DNA from: an uncultured Clostridia bacterium
Lineage (GTDB): Bacteria; Bacillota; Clostridia; Lachnospirales; Bianqueaceae
Length of the DNA stretch: 39,893 bases
Assembly: GCA_944376225.1 (NCBI GenBank)
Contig: CALWBZ010000134.1
Span: 1-39,893 of the forward strand
Direction of reading: 5' to 3'
The position numbers and the translations under genes are program-made. Positions within the stretch are counted from its first letter, which is position 1. The number at the start of each line of letters is the position of its first letter. Under the pieces are notes generated by a model, which did no database searches, was not told the origin of the DNA, and saw only the letters and a program-made list of their open reading frames with translations. Below are positions 32,329 to 39,893 of this stretch, in pieces.

Positions 32329-33060
32329 TTATTCTTCCTCATCCCAGTTGTGCCACACATTCTGCACGTCGTCATCGTCTTCCAGCATATCCAGCAGGCT
32401 CTCCATCTTCTCCACCGCCTCCGGATCGGAGAGATTGGCCGTCGTCTGGGGAATCATGTTGATGTCCGCCTCGATCATCTCCACGCCCGCCTTCTCCAGG
32501 TTCTCACGCACCTGGGAAAAGTTCTCCGGAGCCGTCAGGATCACGCAAGAATCCTCCTCGGACTGCATATCCTCCGCGCCCGCGTCCAAAGCCTGCATCA
32601 TCAATTCGTCCTCGTCCATGCCTTCCTTCAGCTCGATGATGATCTGTCCCTTCTTATCGAACATGAAGGATACGCATCCCGTGGTGCCCATGTTGCCGCC
32701 GTTCTTGGAGAAGGCGTGGCGCACGTTGGCCGCCGTGCGGTTCTTGTTGTCCGTCAGGCACTCCACCATGATGGCGGTGCCCCCCGGCCCGTACCCTTCG
32801 TAGGTGATGGACTCGTAGGTGATGCCGCTGCCCTCTCCCGCCGCCTTCTTGATGCTGCGCATGATCGTGTCGTTCGGCATGTTGCTGGCCTTACACTTGG
32901 CGATGACGTCGCGGAGCTTACTGTTTGCCTCCGGCGTCGCCCCGCCCTCTTTTACCGCCACGGCGATCTCTCGTCCCAGCTTGGTAAAGATCTTGCCTCG
33001 TTTCGCGTCCTGCTTTTCCTTCTTGTGCTTAATATTCGCGAATTTTGAATGTCCTGACAT
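32329..33060 (-). CDS. yebC: YebC/PmpR-family protein
   Basis: The 243-residue protein starts with the family-defining [20 protein letters not shown]. It also has the conserved [13 protein letters not shown] and [11 protein letters not shown] blocks and an acidic C-terminus. Family members are described as transcription regulators and, more recently, as helpers at ribosomes stalled on proline-rich sequences. The ATG at 33060 begins exactly at the conserved N-terminus; the upstream extension belongs to the T-box. It precedes ileS in the same transcript. Confidence 0.95.
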   Translation of the reverse strand: MSGHSKFANIKHKKEKQDAKRGKIFTKLGREIAVAVKEGGATPEANSKLRDVIAKCKASNMPNDTIMRSIKKAAGEGSGITYESITYEGYGPGGTAIMVECLTDNKNRTAANVRHAFSKNGGNMGTTGCVSFMFDKKGQIIIELKEGMDEDELMMQALDAGAEDMQSEEDSCVILTAPENFSQVRENLEKAGVEMIEADINMIPQTTANLSDPEAVEKMESLLDMLEDDDDVQNVWHNWDEEE

Positions 33061-33097
33061 TTTACTCTCCCTTTCTCTTTCCATATCCGCAAGCAAT

Positions 33098-33348
33098 AAA
33101 AAAGCTCTCATCTATAAGGACGAGAGCGCTGCTTCGTGATACCACCTTGATTTACCCCTTACCTCGCAGCAGGGGCCTCTATGAGTACCGCTATGATACT
33201 CCGACGCTGTAACGGGCATTCCCGGCGGGCTTTTATACGACCCACGGCTCCAAGGTGATCTTCGTCCGTCATTCCGCTCTTTCTCGCACCTGCCGAAAGC
33301 TCTCTGGGCCGGAATCGACACACTACTCTTCTCTTCATCGCCTGTAAC
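33098..33348 (-). ncRNA. T-box leader, isoleucine specifier
   Basis: On the minus strand a Stem I distal region (AGAGAGCTTTCGGCAGGTGC near 33284-33305) precedes the specifier loop GAAGATCACC, with the Ile codon ATC at 33257-33259. The T-box core AAGGTGGTATCACG spans 33135-33148. The TGGT bulge fits a tRNA with discriminator A, as in tRNA-Ile. An intrinsic terminator, GCTCTC / GAGAGC (33104-33127) with six T's, follows. Uncharged tRNA-Ile should favour readthrough into yebC-ileS. Confidence 0.95.
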
Positions 33349-33354
33349 AATCCT

Positions 33355-33383
33355 ATTCTATCCTAAAGCCCTTTTCCTGTCAA
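33355..33383 (-). promoter_or_regulatory. Promoter of the T-box-yebC-ileS operon
   Basis: TTGACA (33378-33383) and TAGAAT (33355-33360) with a 17-base spacer on the minus strand place the transcript start near 33348, directly at the T-box 5' end. Confidence 0.85.
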
Positions 33384-33394
33384 GCAAAAAATGA

Positions 33395-34060
33395 TTATTT
33401 TTCCGCCGGCGGATCAAAATAATGCCATGTTCCCTCCGCCTGGGCGGCCCATACCCTGCCTTCCTCTACCGGCTTCAGTTTCCCGTCGCTCATCTCTATG
33501 ATCCCGTTTTCAAAACGGGCCTGATCGACCTGGGGCACCAGAAGCCGCATGCTCACGCAATCGGTGTACTCGGTATCGAGGATCGTAAAGCCTTCCTGTA
33601 AGAGTCCGTACTGCATCTTCCCCAAAAGGGTATAATCCATGTCGATCCGGCAGCGCGCGTACTCCTCCTTCTGAATCACGAGCCCCGCCTTAAGCGCCTC
33701 CTGGGCCGCCTTAGAATAGGCCCGCACCAGTCCTCCGGTGCCCAAGAGCGTCCCGCCGAAGTACCGGGTCACGACCACGCACACGTTGCGGATATCCTCT
33801 TTCTGTAAGACGGAAAGCACGGGCATCCCCGCAGTATGGGCGGGCTCCCCGTCGTCGCTGAATCTCTCGATCATCTTTTTCTGTCCGACGCGATAGGCAT
33901 ATACGTTATGATTCGCGTCCCAATATTTCTTGCGGAGCTCATTCAAAAACGCCTCCGCCTCTCCTTCCGTCTCCACCGGCAGCACCGTGGCGATAAAACG
34001 GGACTTCTTTTCCACGATTTCCCCCTCGGCCCTGTGTAGAACCGTCCGAAACGCACCCAT
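33395..34060 (-). CDS. yigZ: YigZ/IMPACT-family protein
   Basis: The 221-residue protein carries the UPF0029/IMPACT domain: EIVEKKSRFIATVLPV, then DANHNVYAYRVG, ERFSDDGEPAHTAGMP and TRYFGGTLLGTGGLVRAYSKA. A C-terminal DUF1949-like half follows. The biochemical function of bacterial YigZ is not settled. The ATG at 34060 has AGGAGG 7 bases upstream and directly precedes the conserved region. It may be co-transcribed with yunB (53-base gap). Confidence 0.93.
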   Translation of the reverse strand: MGAFRTVLHRAEGEIVEKKSRFIATVLPVETEGEAEAFLNELRKKYWDANHNVYAYRVGQKKMIERFSDDGEPAHTAGMPVLSVLQKEDIRNVCVVVTRYFGGTLLGTGGLVRAYSKAAQEALKAGLVIQKEEYARCRIDMDYTLLGKMQYGLLQEGFTILDTEYTDCVSMRLLVPQVDQARFENGIIEMSDGKLKPVEEGRVWAAQAEGTWHYFDPPAEK

Positions 34061-34113
34061 ATCTCCGCCTCCTCTCCCCCTCATCATACCAAATTCTCGG
34101 GCGGGGCGCAAGC

Positions 34114-34773
34114 TTATTCCATAAAAACCAAAGGAACGTCGCCCGCAAAAGTCCGATCCACCAGCATGAACTGTCGGCTTGAGGTCATGATCTCATCCAT
34201 GAGGGGCGCCGCCACCTGAATGGTAAACTTAAGATCCAGCCATACCTTGTGATGCACCTGGTTGATGCCCGCCTCCTCCACCGTACTGTCGTAGTTGATG
34301 TCCGCGTTTCCGATCAGGCGCACCCGAAAGGGGATGTCCGGCCACCATCCGATAAAGATTTTCTCCCCCAGGGCGGCTCCCAGGGGAACCTGAAATTCCA
34401 CCGCGTCGTGTTCCTCGAAATACCCGTCCATGGCCGCCAGGATTTCGACCGAAAGTCTGCCGATCGCCAGCGTATCGACGCCGCAGGCGACGATATCCCC
34501 CTCGTCATCATAGTAATAGTGTACCAGATCCTCCGCCGAAATCCCGCAATCCTCGAGCCCTTCTTTAAGCGCCTCATTGGCGATTGTGCTCATCAGCGAA
34601 TCCGCGTTCATCCTGGCGTAAGCCATGACATAGGGCTTCAGTCTGCCATAGGCGATAAAGGCCGACACGAGAAACAGGATGAAGCCCGCCGCGAAGAGCC
34701 AGCGTTTCTTAAGAATGTGTCCCCGCTTTCTTGTCCTACGGGATATTTTCCTTTTATACAAGCCCTTTTCCAC
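34114..34773 (-). CDS. yunB: Sporulation protein YunB-like
   Basis: The 219-residue protein has a basic N-terminus and one membrane helix (about 27-45). The YunB pattern follows: ANEALKEGLEDCGISAEDLV, VPLGAALGEKIFIGWWPDIP and TVEEAGINQVHHKVWLDLKF. In Bacillus, yunB is a sigma-E gene expressed in the mother cell during sporulation. It supports an endospore-forming host. It is divergent from the penicillin-binding protein gene. Confidence 0.88.
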   Translation of the reverse strand: MEKGLYKRKISRRTRKRGHILKKRWLFAAGFILFLVSAFIAYGRLKPYVMAYARMNADSLMSTIANEALKEGLEDCGISAEDLVHYYYDDEGDIVACGVDTLAIGRLSVEILAAMDGYFEEHDAVEFQVPLGAALGEKIFIGWWPDIPFRVRLIGNADINYDSTVEEAGINQVHHKVWLDLKFTIQVAAPLMDEIMTSSRQFMLVDRTFAGDVPLVFME

Positions 34774-34811
34774 TCCTCGATAAAATTAACAATTGAATTA
34801 TGAAGAAACTC

Positions 34812-34840
34812 TTTTCATCCCGGTGTTTTCTTGGTATAAT
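34812..34840 (+). promoter_or_regulatory. Promoter of the class A PBP gene
   Basis: TTTTCA (34812-34817) lies 17 bases before TATAAT (34835-34840), which has an extended TG one base upstream. The ribosome binding site AAAGGAGG follows before ATG 34899. Confidence 0.65.
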
Positions 34841-34898
34841 ATGATATGTGCTGGAGTCTGTAGTTTTTTGGTATCTGGCGTTCTTAAAGGAGGTAATT

Positions 34899-37622
34899 AT
34901 GGATTATAGTAAACAGGCCAATCAACGCAAACGGCTGGAAAAAGAGGTCGATCAGCAGCGTTTGGTGTCTAAGATTTGGCTGAACATTTTACGAATTGCC
35001 TGCATATTGGTTCTCGCCGCCGTTTTCGTAGTCGGCGGTTTACTGTTGGGCGGTTTCATGGGGATCATCGATGACGCCCCCGTCCAGGACGAATATGCGA
35101 TTAATGATTTTACTTCATATATTTATGATGAAAACGGAAACGAGATGACCCCCATTTACAGTTCGGTGCTCCGCGCGGAGGTGACCATCGATCAAATCCC
35201 CGAGCACATGCAGCATGCCGTCGTCGCTATTGAGGACTCCCGGTTCTATCAGCATAACGGCATCGATATCGAGGGTATTCTTCGTTCCGGTGTCCGCATC
35301 TTGCAGGGCGGCGATCTGGAAGGCGGCAGCACGATCACCCAGCAGGTCATCAAGAACCTGGCGCTGAGTTCCGACACCGCCATGACCCGTAAGATTCAGG
35401 AATGGTACATGGCGCTGCAGTACGAATACGACCTGACGCAGGAGATGGGCAAGACCATGGCCAAGCAGCATATCCTGGAGACTTACCTGAACTACGTCAA
35501 TTTCGGCAACGGCAACTACGGCGTGCAATCCGCCTCCCGCTACTACTTCGGGAAGGACGTGAGCCAGATCACGATCGCGGAATCCGCCATCCTGGCCGGC
35601 GTCTTGAACGCCCCTTCCTACTACGATCCCGTAGAGGAACCCACGGCCTGCCGGCAACGGCAGCTTCTGGTTCTGGAGCAGATGTATAAGCAGGGTTATA
35701 TCTCCGAGTCGGAGTATCAGGCGGCCCGCAATGAGGATGTGTTTGCCCTGATCCGTGAGAATACCGCCGACGATCCTGAAGAAGAGGAAACATCGGACGT
35801 ACACTATACCTATTTCCAGGAAGCGGCGATCCTGCAGGTGCAGGAAGATCTTCAGAAAAAACTGAATATCTCTGAGGAAGCCGCCCTCAATCAGGTCTAT
35901 CACGGCGGCCTGCAGATCTATCTGTCCCAGGATCAAAGTATCCAGGATACGGTGGATTATGTGGTGGATAACGTAAACGATGTACAATATTACGGCAACT
36001 ATTATCAGCTGAGCTACGCCCTCAGCATCTACACGGAAGACCGGACAAGCTATGAGAACTTCGGTCTGTATAATCTCCTGTACGATACGGAGCAGGAGGC
36101 CCTGGACGCCATCGAATCCTACCGGGCGGAGACCCTGGCCGATTACGGCCTGACGCCGGAGGATGATGAGCGTTACGAGGAGAATTATACGATCACTCTG
36201 GAACCCCAGCTGAGCATAGTCATCATGGATTACCGCTCGGGACAGGTCAAGGCCATTTCCGCGGGCCGTGGGGAGAAAACCACCGATTTCCCGCTGAACC
36301 GCGCCACGGACACCACCAGAAACCCTGGTTCTACCTTTAAGGTACTTTCCGCCTTTACTCCCGCCCTGGACGGCGCGGGCAGGACCGCGGCCACCGTCTA
36401 TGACGACGTGCCGCTGAATCCCCTGGAGACCGGCGGCTGGTGTCCCAGAAACTCCTGGTCGAATCAGGTGTTCTACGGATTTTCGACCATCCGTCAGGGT
36501 ATCTCCTGGTCCATGAACATCGTGGCGGCCCGGTGCATTATGGACATCGGTCCGGATATGGGATACCAATATGCCACCGAACGCTTCGGCATTACCAGCC
36601 TGGAGACGGAGGATATCGCCGCGACCATGGCCCTGGGCGGCCTTTCTAACGGCGTGTCCAACCTGGAGCTTTCCGCCGCCTTCGCCTCTATCGCGAACGA
36701 CGGCACCTATATCGAACCCACCTTCTACACGAAGGTTCTGGATCACGACGGAAACCTGCTCCTGGATAAGTCCATGGACGGCCCGGATATCGTTTCCCAC
36801 GAGGCCATCAGCGATCAGAACGCCTGGATCGTGGAGGATATGATGCGGGATACGGTGGAAGACGGATTGGGTACGGCTACGACTCTGCGAGTATCCGGCG
36901 GCATGCCCATCGCGGCCAAGACAGGTACCACGGACGACGACTGGGATTACTGGCTGTCCGCTTGGACTCCCTATTATCTGTGTACTCTGTGGCTGGGATT
37001 CGACATGCAGTCCTATAGCGGCAACTATGGTTCCATGTCCTCCCCCAATCTGAACAACATCCGTTCAAATCTGTGGAACGCGATCATGCAGCCCATCCAC
37101 GAGGATCTGGAGTATCAAAACTTCGGAGATCCCCCGGAGGGTGTGACCACGGCCTATGTGTGTCCCAAGTCCGGCCTTCTGGCCACCGGCTCCTGCAGCA
37201 ATGCCTATACGGAATATTTCGCCGAGGGTACCGCGCCCACGAGCTATTGCAATGTGCATGTTTCCGTGGCGGTGTGCAGCATTACCGGCCTTTCGCCTTC
37301 TTCTACCTGCCCCGTGGAATACCGCAGCGGTGTGAGAAGAGACGAGGATCTTAACGAGCTGGCCCAGATCCTGGCCCAGCGTAACCCGAGCCTAGGCTTC
37401 TCCCCCACCTATGTGAAAGACTATGTTCCCACGCCTTCGGCCACCTGTCCCGGGCATTATGTAGCCCCGGATCCTACGCCCAGCACGCCGGAGAGCAGTG
37501 GATCCGAGTCCAGTGGAAGCGGTTCTAATTCCAGCGGAGGCGGTTCCGAAACCGGCGGCGGAGATACCGGAACCGGGGGCGGAGACACCCCCACCGGCGA
37601 GGATACGCAGACCGGCGGCTGA
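34899..37622 (+). CDS. Class A penicillin-binding protein (PBP1A-type)
   Basis: The 907-residue bifunctional enzyme polymerises and cross-links peptidoglycan. It has one N-terminal membrane helix (about 30-55). The GT51 glycosyltransferase domain has EDSRFYQHNGID with the catalytic Glu near 112 and GGSTITQQVIKNL. The transpeptidase domain has STFK (near 478), SMN (near 538) and KTGT (near 674). The last about 60 residues are a low-complexity Ser/Gly/Thr/Pro tail, probably in the cell wall. The start at 34899 follows AAAGGAGG. The gene has its own terminator. Confidence 0.96.
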   Translation: MDYSKQANQRKRLEKEVDQQRLVSKIWLNILRIACILVLAAVFVVGGLLLGGFMGIIDDAPVQDEYAINDFTSYIYDENGNEMTPIYSSVLRAEVTIDQIPEHMQHAVVAIEDSRFYQHNGIDIEGILRSGVRILQGGDLEGGSTITQQVIKNLALSSDTAMTRKIQEWYMALQYEYDLTQEMGKTMAKQHILETYLNYVNFGNGNYGVQSASRYYFGKDVSQITIAESAILAGVLNAPSYYDPVEEPTACRQRQLLVLEQMYKQGYISESEYQAARNEDVFALIRENTADDPEEEETSDVHYTYFQEAAILQVQEDLQKKLNISEEAALNQVYHGGLQIYLSQDQSIQDTVDYVVDNVNDVQYYGNYYQLSYALSIYTEDRTSYENFGLYNLLYDTEQEALDAIESYRAETLADYGLTPEDDERYEENYTITLEPQLSIVIMDYRSGQVKAISAGRGEKTTDFPLNRATDTTRNPGSTFKVLSAFTPALDGAGRTAATVYDDVPLNPLETGGWCPRNSWSNQVFYGFSTIRQGISWSMNIVAARCIMDIGPDMGYQYATERFGITSLETEDIAATMALGGLSNGVSNLELSAAFASIANDGTYIEPTFYTKVLDHDGNLLLDKSMDGPDIVSHEAISDQNAWIVEDMMRDTVEDGLGTATTLRVSGGMPIAAKTGTTDDDWDYWLSAWTPYYLCTLWLGFDMQSYSGNYGSMSSPNLNNIRSNLWNAIMQPIHEDLEYQNFGDPPEGVTTAYVCPKSGLLATGSCSNAYTEYFAEGTAPTSYCNVHVSVAVCSITGLSPSSTCPVEYRSGVRRDEDLNELAQILAQRNPSLGFSPTYVKDYVPTPSATCPGHYVAPDPTPSTPESSGSESSGSGSNSSGGGSETGGGDTGTGGGDTPTGEDTQTGG

Positions 37623-37635
37623 TGAACGATAAACA

Positions 37636-37690
37636 GAGCCGTTATTTCATAGATGAATCATCGTCTATGGAATAACGGCTCCTTTTTTAT
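37636..37690 (+). terminator. Terminator after the PBP gene
   Basis: An 18-bp stem (37636-37653 with 37664-37681, starting GAGCCGTTATTTC) with a 10-base loop is followed by six T's. Confidence 0.93.
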
Positions 37691-37954
37691 TGATTTTATA
37701 GACGGAAAACTTAATATAACTTCTTGCAAGTGTTTATTGAATCGAGGAAAAAGCCTGTATTATCAGCGGTTTCCCCGGACGAGAGATTATAATGAGCTTA
37801 TCTCTGGCCAGATGGAGCAGTGAGCCATGTTCCTCCATCTGGTGTATAGCTACAATGATTTAGCCTTAATTTCCCAATAAGCACCTCCAATGTAATTGTG
37901 TTAATTCCCTCTTGAACAGACAAATAGCAACTTCTCTAACCTTTAAGCAGGACT
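37691..37954. other. Intergenic stretch with a hairpin and possible gene remnant
   Basis: The stretch lies between the PBP terminator and the antiporter stop. It contains an inverted repeat CCAGATGGAG / CTCCATCTGG (37808-37817, 37833-37842). On the minus strand a 34-codon frame ending in LIIISRPGKPLIIQAFSSIQ has no ribosome binding site, so it may be the tail of a lost gene. No functional gene is called. Confidence 0.4.
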
Positions 37955-39190
37955 TTACCCTGCATTGCTTTCAATATTCGCATCGTTTGTGCGCCCTTCT
38001 TTCGTCAAAAGTTTTTTATAAGTTAAATCAACTCCAAAAGCTCCTATGGGCGCGGTAATCAATATTCCCAGGACAGCAACCGATAAAACAATCTGACCGC
38101 ATGGCAATCCCATAGCTAATGGCACAGAGCCAATGGCCGCCTGCACAGTTGCCTTTGGAAGATAGGCAATCATACAAAACAGGCGTTCCTTTTTTGTCAT
38201 ATCCGTTCCTACTAAACAAAGTGAAACACCAATGGAGCGAAAAACAAGGGCAAGCAATATCATCAAAACAGTAGCTATTCCGGCCTCCAGCGTATAACGA
38301 ATATCTACTGCCGCACCGACCAAAACAAACAGAATTACTTCGGCCGCAAGCCAGAGCTTTCCGAATTTTTCAGAAAGCCGCTTTGATACAAAAGCAATGC
38401 TTTTTATTTTAAGAACACACGCCATGCTGACAACTGCTAACAGACCGGAAACAGACACAATTTCCTCAAGCCATGTTTCAATAGACATAAGCATAAATGA
38501 CACACCGAGCACGATAATCACTTTTATGCTATTTCTGACACAATGCTTGTGAGCGTATGCTGTTTCAAAAAATAGGCTTAGAATATATCCAGCAATGGCT
38601 CCCAGTAATATCCCGAGGATAATTGAAACAGGGATATTCACAAAATCCATGATGTTTGCACTTCCGCCTTGAGCCATATTGGTGAAGGTGGAAAACAGCA
38701 CAATTACAAAAATATCATCACAAGATGATCCGGCCATGATCAACTGAGGGATACTCTTTTGGGTTCCGTATTTTTGTTCCATTAGCTGGATCATACGGGG
38801 CACAACCACAGCAGGAGATACAGCGGCAAGCACAGCCCCCATAATCGCTGCTTCAATCCTGTTTATCCCCAAAAGATACGGGGCAAATAAAAAATACCCC
38901 AGTATCTCACAACTCGCTGGAACAAATGACATTAGGACAGCAGGCCGTCCCACTTTTCTCAGATCTGCCAGATTAAGTGATAACCCCGCCTTCAGTAGTA
39001 TGATGATAAGGGCCATCTGGCGTAGTTCCGCAGAGATTGATAAAATTGCCGGATCAAGTAAATCCAAAATATAGGGACCAAGTACCACCCCGGTAATCAA
39101 CATACCTATAATTCGTGGCAACTTCAGCCTTTGACAGATCGCCGCCATAGCTAACCCCACAAGGAAAATCAATGATAACGATGAAAGCAT
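37955..39190 (-). CDS. Cation/proton antiporter (CPA family) under fluoride riboswitch
   Basis: The 411-residue membrane protein has about 12 helices. It fits the CPA Na+/H+ exchanger fold: LPRIIGMLITGVVLGPYIL at the start, then AAVSPAVVVPRM and the acidic pair GSSCDDIFVIVLF in mid-membrane. Its base composition is AT-richer than the upstream genes. Fluoride-riboswitch regulons are known to include CrcB/Fluc, CLC-F and some Na+/H+ antiporters, so this one may help during fluoride stress. The ATG has AGGAGG upstream. Confidence 0.9.
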   Translation of the reverse strand: MLSSLSLIFLVGLAMAAICQRLKLPRIIGMLITGVVLGPYILDLLDPAILSISAELRQMALIIILLKAGLSLNLADLRKVGRPAVLMSFVPASCEILGYFLFAPYLLGINRIEAAIMGAVLAAVSPAVVVPRMIQLMEQKYGTQKSIPQLIMAGSSCDDIFVIVLFSTFTNMAQGGSANIMDFVNIPVSIILGILLGAIAGYILSLFFETAYAHKHCVRNSIKVIIVLGVSFMLMSIETWLEEIVSVSGLLAVVSMACVLKIKSIAFVSKRLSEKFGKLWLAAEVILFVLVGAAVDIRYTLEAGIATVLMILLALVFRSIGVSLCLVGTDMTKKERLFCMIAYLPKATVQAAIGSVPLAMGLPCGQIVLSVAVLGILITAPIGAFGVDLTYKKLLTKEGRTNDANIESNAG

Positions 39191-39249
39191 AATGTTCCTC
39201 CTGTTACTAAATTTTTTAAATTTGAAAGTTTTCGCTTTTTATTCAAAAA

Positions 39250-39293
39250 CAAAAAAGCTGATGAACTCTACGAATGTTCGTAAAGTCATCAGC
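39250..39293 (-). terminator. Second leader terminator before the antiporter gene
   Basis: On the minus strand GCTGATGACTTTACGAA pairs with the mirrored arm at 39257-39274 and is followed by TTTTTTGTTTTTG. It resembles the first leader terminator and lies between it and the antiporter start. Confidence 0.8.
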
Positions 39294-39330
39294 CAATACG
39301 CAAAGTAAGCGTTATATGAGTAGCTTTCAA

Positions 39331-39376
39331 AATAAAAGCCAATGACTCTACTAACTTAAAGTAGAAGTCATTAGCT
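39331..39376 (-). terminator. Riboswitch-overlapping terminator
   Basis: AGCTAATGACTTCTACT (39360-39376 on minus) pairs with AGTAGAGTCATTGGCT (39337-39352), followed by TTTTATT. Its left arm overlaps the 3' part of the fluoride aptamer, so ligand binding and termination exclude each other. Confidence 0.85.
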
Positions 39377-39416
39377 CGAAAGCGGTTTTGGTTTCCCACG
39401 GGAGAACTTCATTCCC
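39361..39416 (-). ncRNA. Fluoride riboswitch (crcB motif)
   Basis: The minus strand reads GGGAATGAAGTTCTCCC, then an insert, then AAACCGCTTTCGAGCTAATG and ACTTCTAC. This matches the crcB motif order G-rich stem with (G)ATG, pseudoknot CCC, AACCGC and GCTgATGA..CTAC. The promoter puts the transcript start at the first G. It controls an antiporter, consistent with known targets of this class. Confidence 0.8.
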
Positions 39417-39423
39417 AATTCAA

Positions 39424-39452
39424 ATTATATATCATACGACTCTACAAGTCAA
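39424..39452 (-). promoter_or_regulatory. Promoter of the fluoride riboswitch-antiporter transcript
   Basis: TTGACT (39447-39452) and TATAAT (39424-39429) with a 17-base spacer on the minus strand. The start point near 39417 coincides with the aptamer 5' end. Confidence 0.85.
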
Positions 39453-39553
39453 GTAAAACAAAACAGAAACACGAAAACAAATAGTCAGTAGTATGAAAAT
39501 AAAAGTCGTTTAAATACTAATACCCGAAATGTAAAATTACATTAGGTGATATT

Positions 39554-39625
39554 ATGAAGTTTGAGAGAGATGAACGACGATTTGATTTTCACGATATAGG
39601 GCTCGCCATCAAGCGGGCGCGGGAG
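39554..39625 (+). pseudogene. Truncated N-terminus of an XRE-type regulator
   Basis: The first 24 codons (beginning MKFERDERRFDFHD and ending IGLAIKRARE) look like the start of XRE repressors found in integrative elements, up to the first helix of the HTH. After about 39625 the frame changes into unrelated sequence (PPRFLPPRAP...). The gene is therefore cut off, apparently by a deletion or recombination joint inside a GC-rich tract. Confidence 0.5.
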
Positions 39626-39677
39626 CCTCCTCGGTTTTTGCCGCCTCGGGCCCCGTGTTCAGTTTTTCATCTGCCAT
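39609..39677 (-). pseudogene. Truncated small mobile-element gene
   Basis: An ATG at 39677 with AAAGGAGG upstream opens a 22-codon frame, MADEKLNTGPEAAKTEE and on, that ends where it runs into the XRE fragment. Its start resembles TnpW-like proteins of Tn4451-type elements, from memory only. It overlaps and converges with the truncated regulator. Confidence 0.35.
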
Positions 39678-39732
39678 TCACTAACCTCCTTTTCGTGAAA
39701 GTTGCACAATTTTCGGACTTAAATTTCTGTGA

Positions 39733-39888
39733 TTATTTTTTGACCTCCTTCCGGTCTATCCACGCAAAAAAGCCACCCAAGATAGCACCTGGACGGCCTT
39801 TCGCGTAATGTGATAGATCAATTTTTATTTTTTTCGGATTGCAGGCTCCGAAAAGCCTTGTATTTACAGCGTTCCTAATATGAAACAA
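39733..39888 (-). CDS. Possible small or partial ORF at right edge
   Basis: A 51-codon frame with a TTG as its only start, reading LFHIRNAVNTRLFGACNPKK at first and ending GGFFAWIDRKEVKK. No ribosome binding site is visible within the window. It could be a fragment from the same mobile element. I do not recognise it. Confidence 0.25.
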   Translation of the reverse strand: MFHIRNAVNTRLFGACNPKKIKIDLSHYAKGRPGAILGGFFAWIDRKEVKK

Positions 39889-39893
39889 TCATA

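Noticed and set aside
33112-33350. Two minus-strand open frames of 63-69 codons upstream of yebC
   Set aside because: They lie within the T-box RNA, and the conserved RNA elements explain the sequence.
35115-36800. Long minus-strand open frame (561 codons) opposite the PBP gene
   Set aside because: It is fully antisense to clear GT51 and transpeptidase motifs, has no family resemblance, and arises from codon bias of the real gene.
39294-39336. A second fluoride aptamer before the second terminator
   Set aside because: AACGC and GCTGATGACT are present, but the G-rich 5' stem and its CCC partner are missing, so only a terminator is called.

Overview
The window looks like a chromosomal segment of an anaerobic, endospore-forming Clostridia-type Firmicute, probably close to Lachnospiraceae. 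The grounds are strong AGGAGG ribosome binding sites, a yunB sporulation gene, a T-box leader, TPP and fluoride riboswitches, LplB/LplC-type sugar ABC permeases without a local ATPase, and an AgrC/LytTR two-component pair. No rRNA, tRNA, CRISPR array or intact insertion sequence was seen.

Layout. (1) 1-3955: the start of a leftward gene at the left edge, then a rightward ion-transport operon (ArsB/SLC13-like permease, KtrB/TrkH-type K+ channel subunit, KtrA/TrkA-type gating subunit) ending in a bidirectional terminator. (2) 3960-4800: thiT, a thiamine transporter S-component, behind a TPP riboswitch. (3) 4869-13543: a leftward cluster with a small HTH protein, an AgrC-like kinase and a LytTR regulator from one promoter. 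From a second promoter come a lipoprotein, two ABC exporter half-transporters, a trigger-factor-like chaperone, an atypical thioredoxin and a thioredoxin-reductase-like flavoprotein that lacks the usual NADPH motifs. This is the best candidate for an undescribed system: a regulated export machine with its own chaperone and thiol-redox branch. (4) 13615-14052: a low-GC GNAT acetyltransferase. (5) 14148-28440: two leftward oligosaccharide-type ABC uptake systems. Each has a lipoprotein binding protein, two permeases and a pair of related alpha/beta-hydrolases. In each pair one member has a normal GxSxGG nucleophile motif and the other carries Thr in its place and lacks a recognisable catalytic His. 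The upstream operon also carries a beta-lactamase-fold hydrolase and is preceded by a membrane AraC-type sensor regulator. (6) 28510-33390: an Ile-specific T-box controls yebC, ileS and a lipoprotein gene. (7) 33395-37690: yigZ, yunB, and a divergent class A penicillin-binding protein. (8) 37955-39893: an AT-richer segment with a cation/proton antiporter behind a fluoride riboswitch, then a scar of truncated mobile-element genes.

The transport operons probably work as follows. In region 5 the binding proteins capture oligosaccharide-like ligands, the permeases import them using an ATPase encoded elsewhere, and the hydrolases may remove ester groups. In region 3 the two-component pair probably controls its own neighbouring export operon. 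Both statements are inferences from gene order and family knowledge. Many starts given here were moved inward from the longest possible reading frame, because a good ribosome binding site sits in front of an internal ATG.
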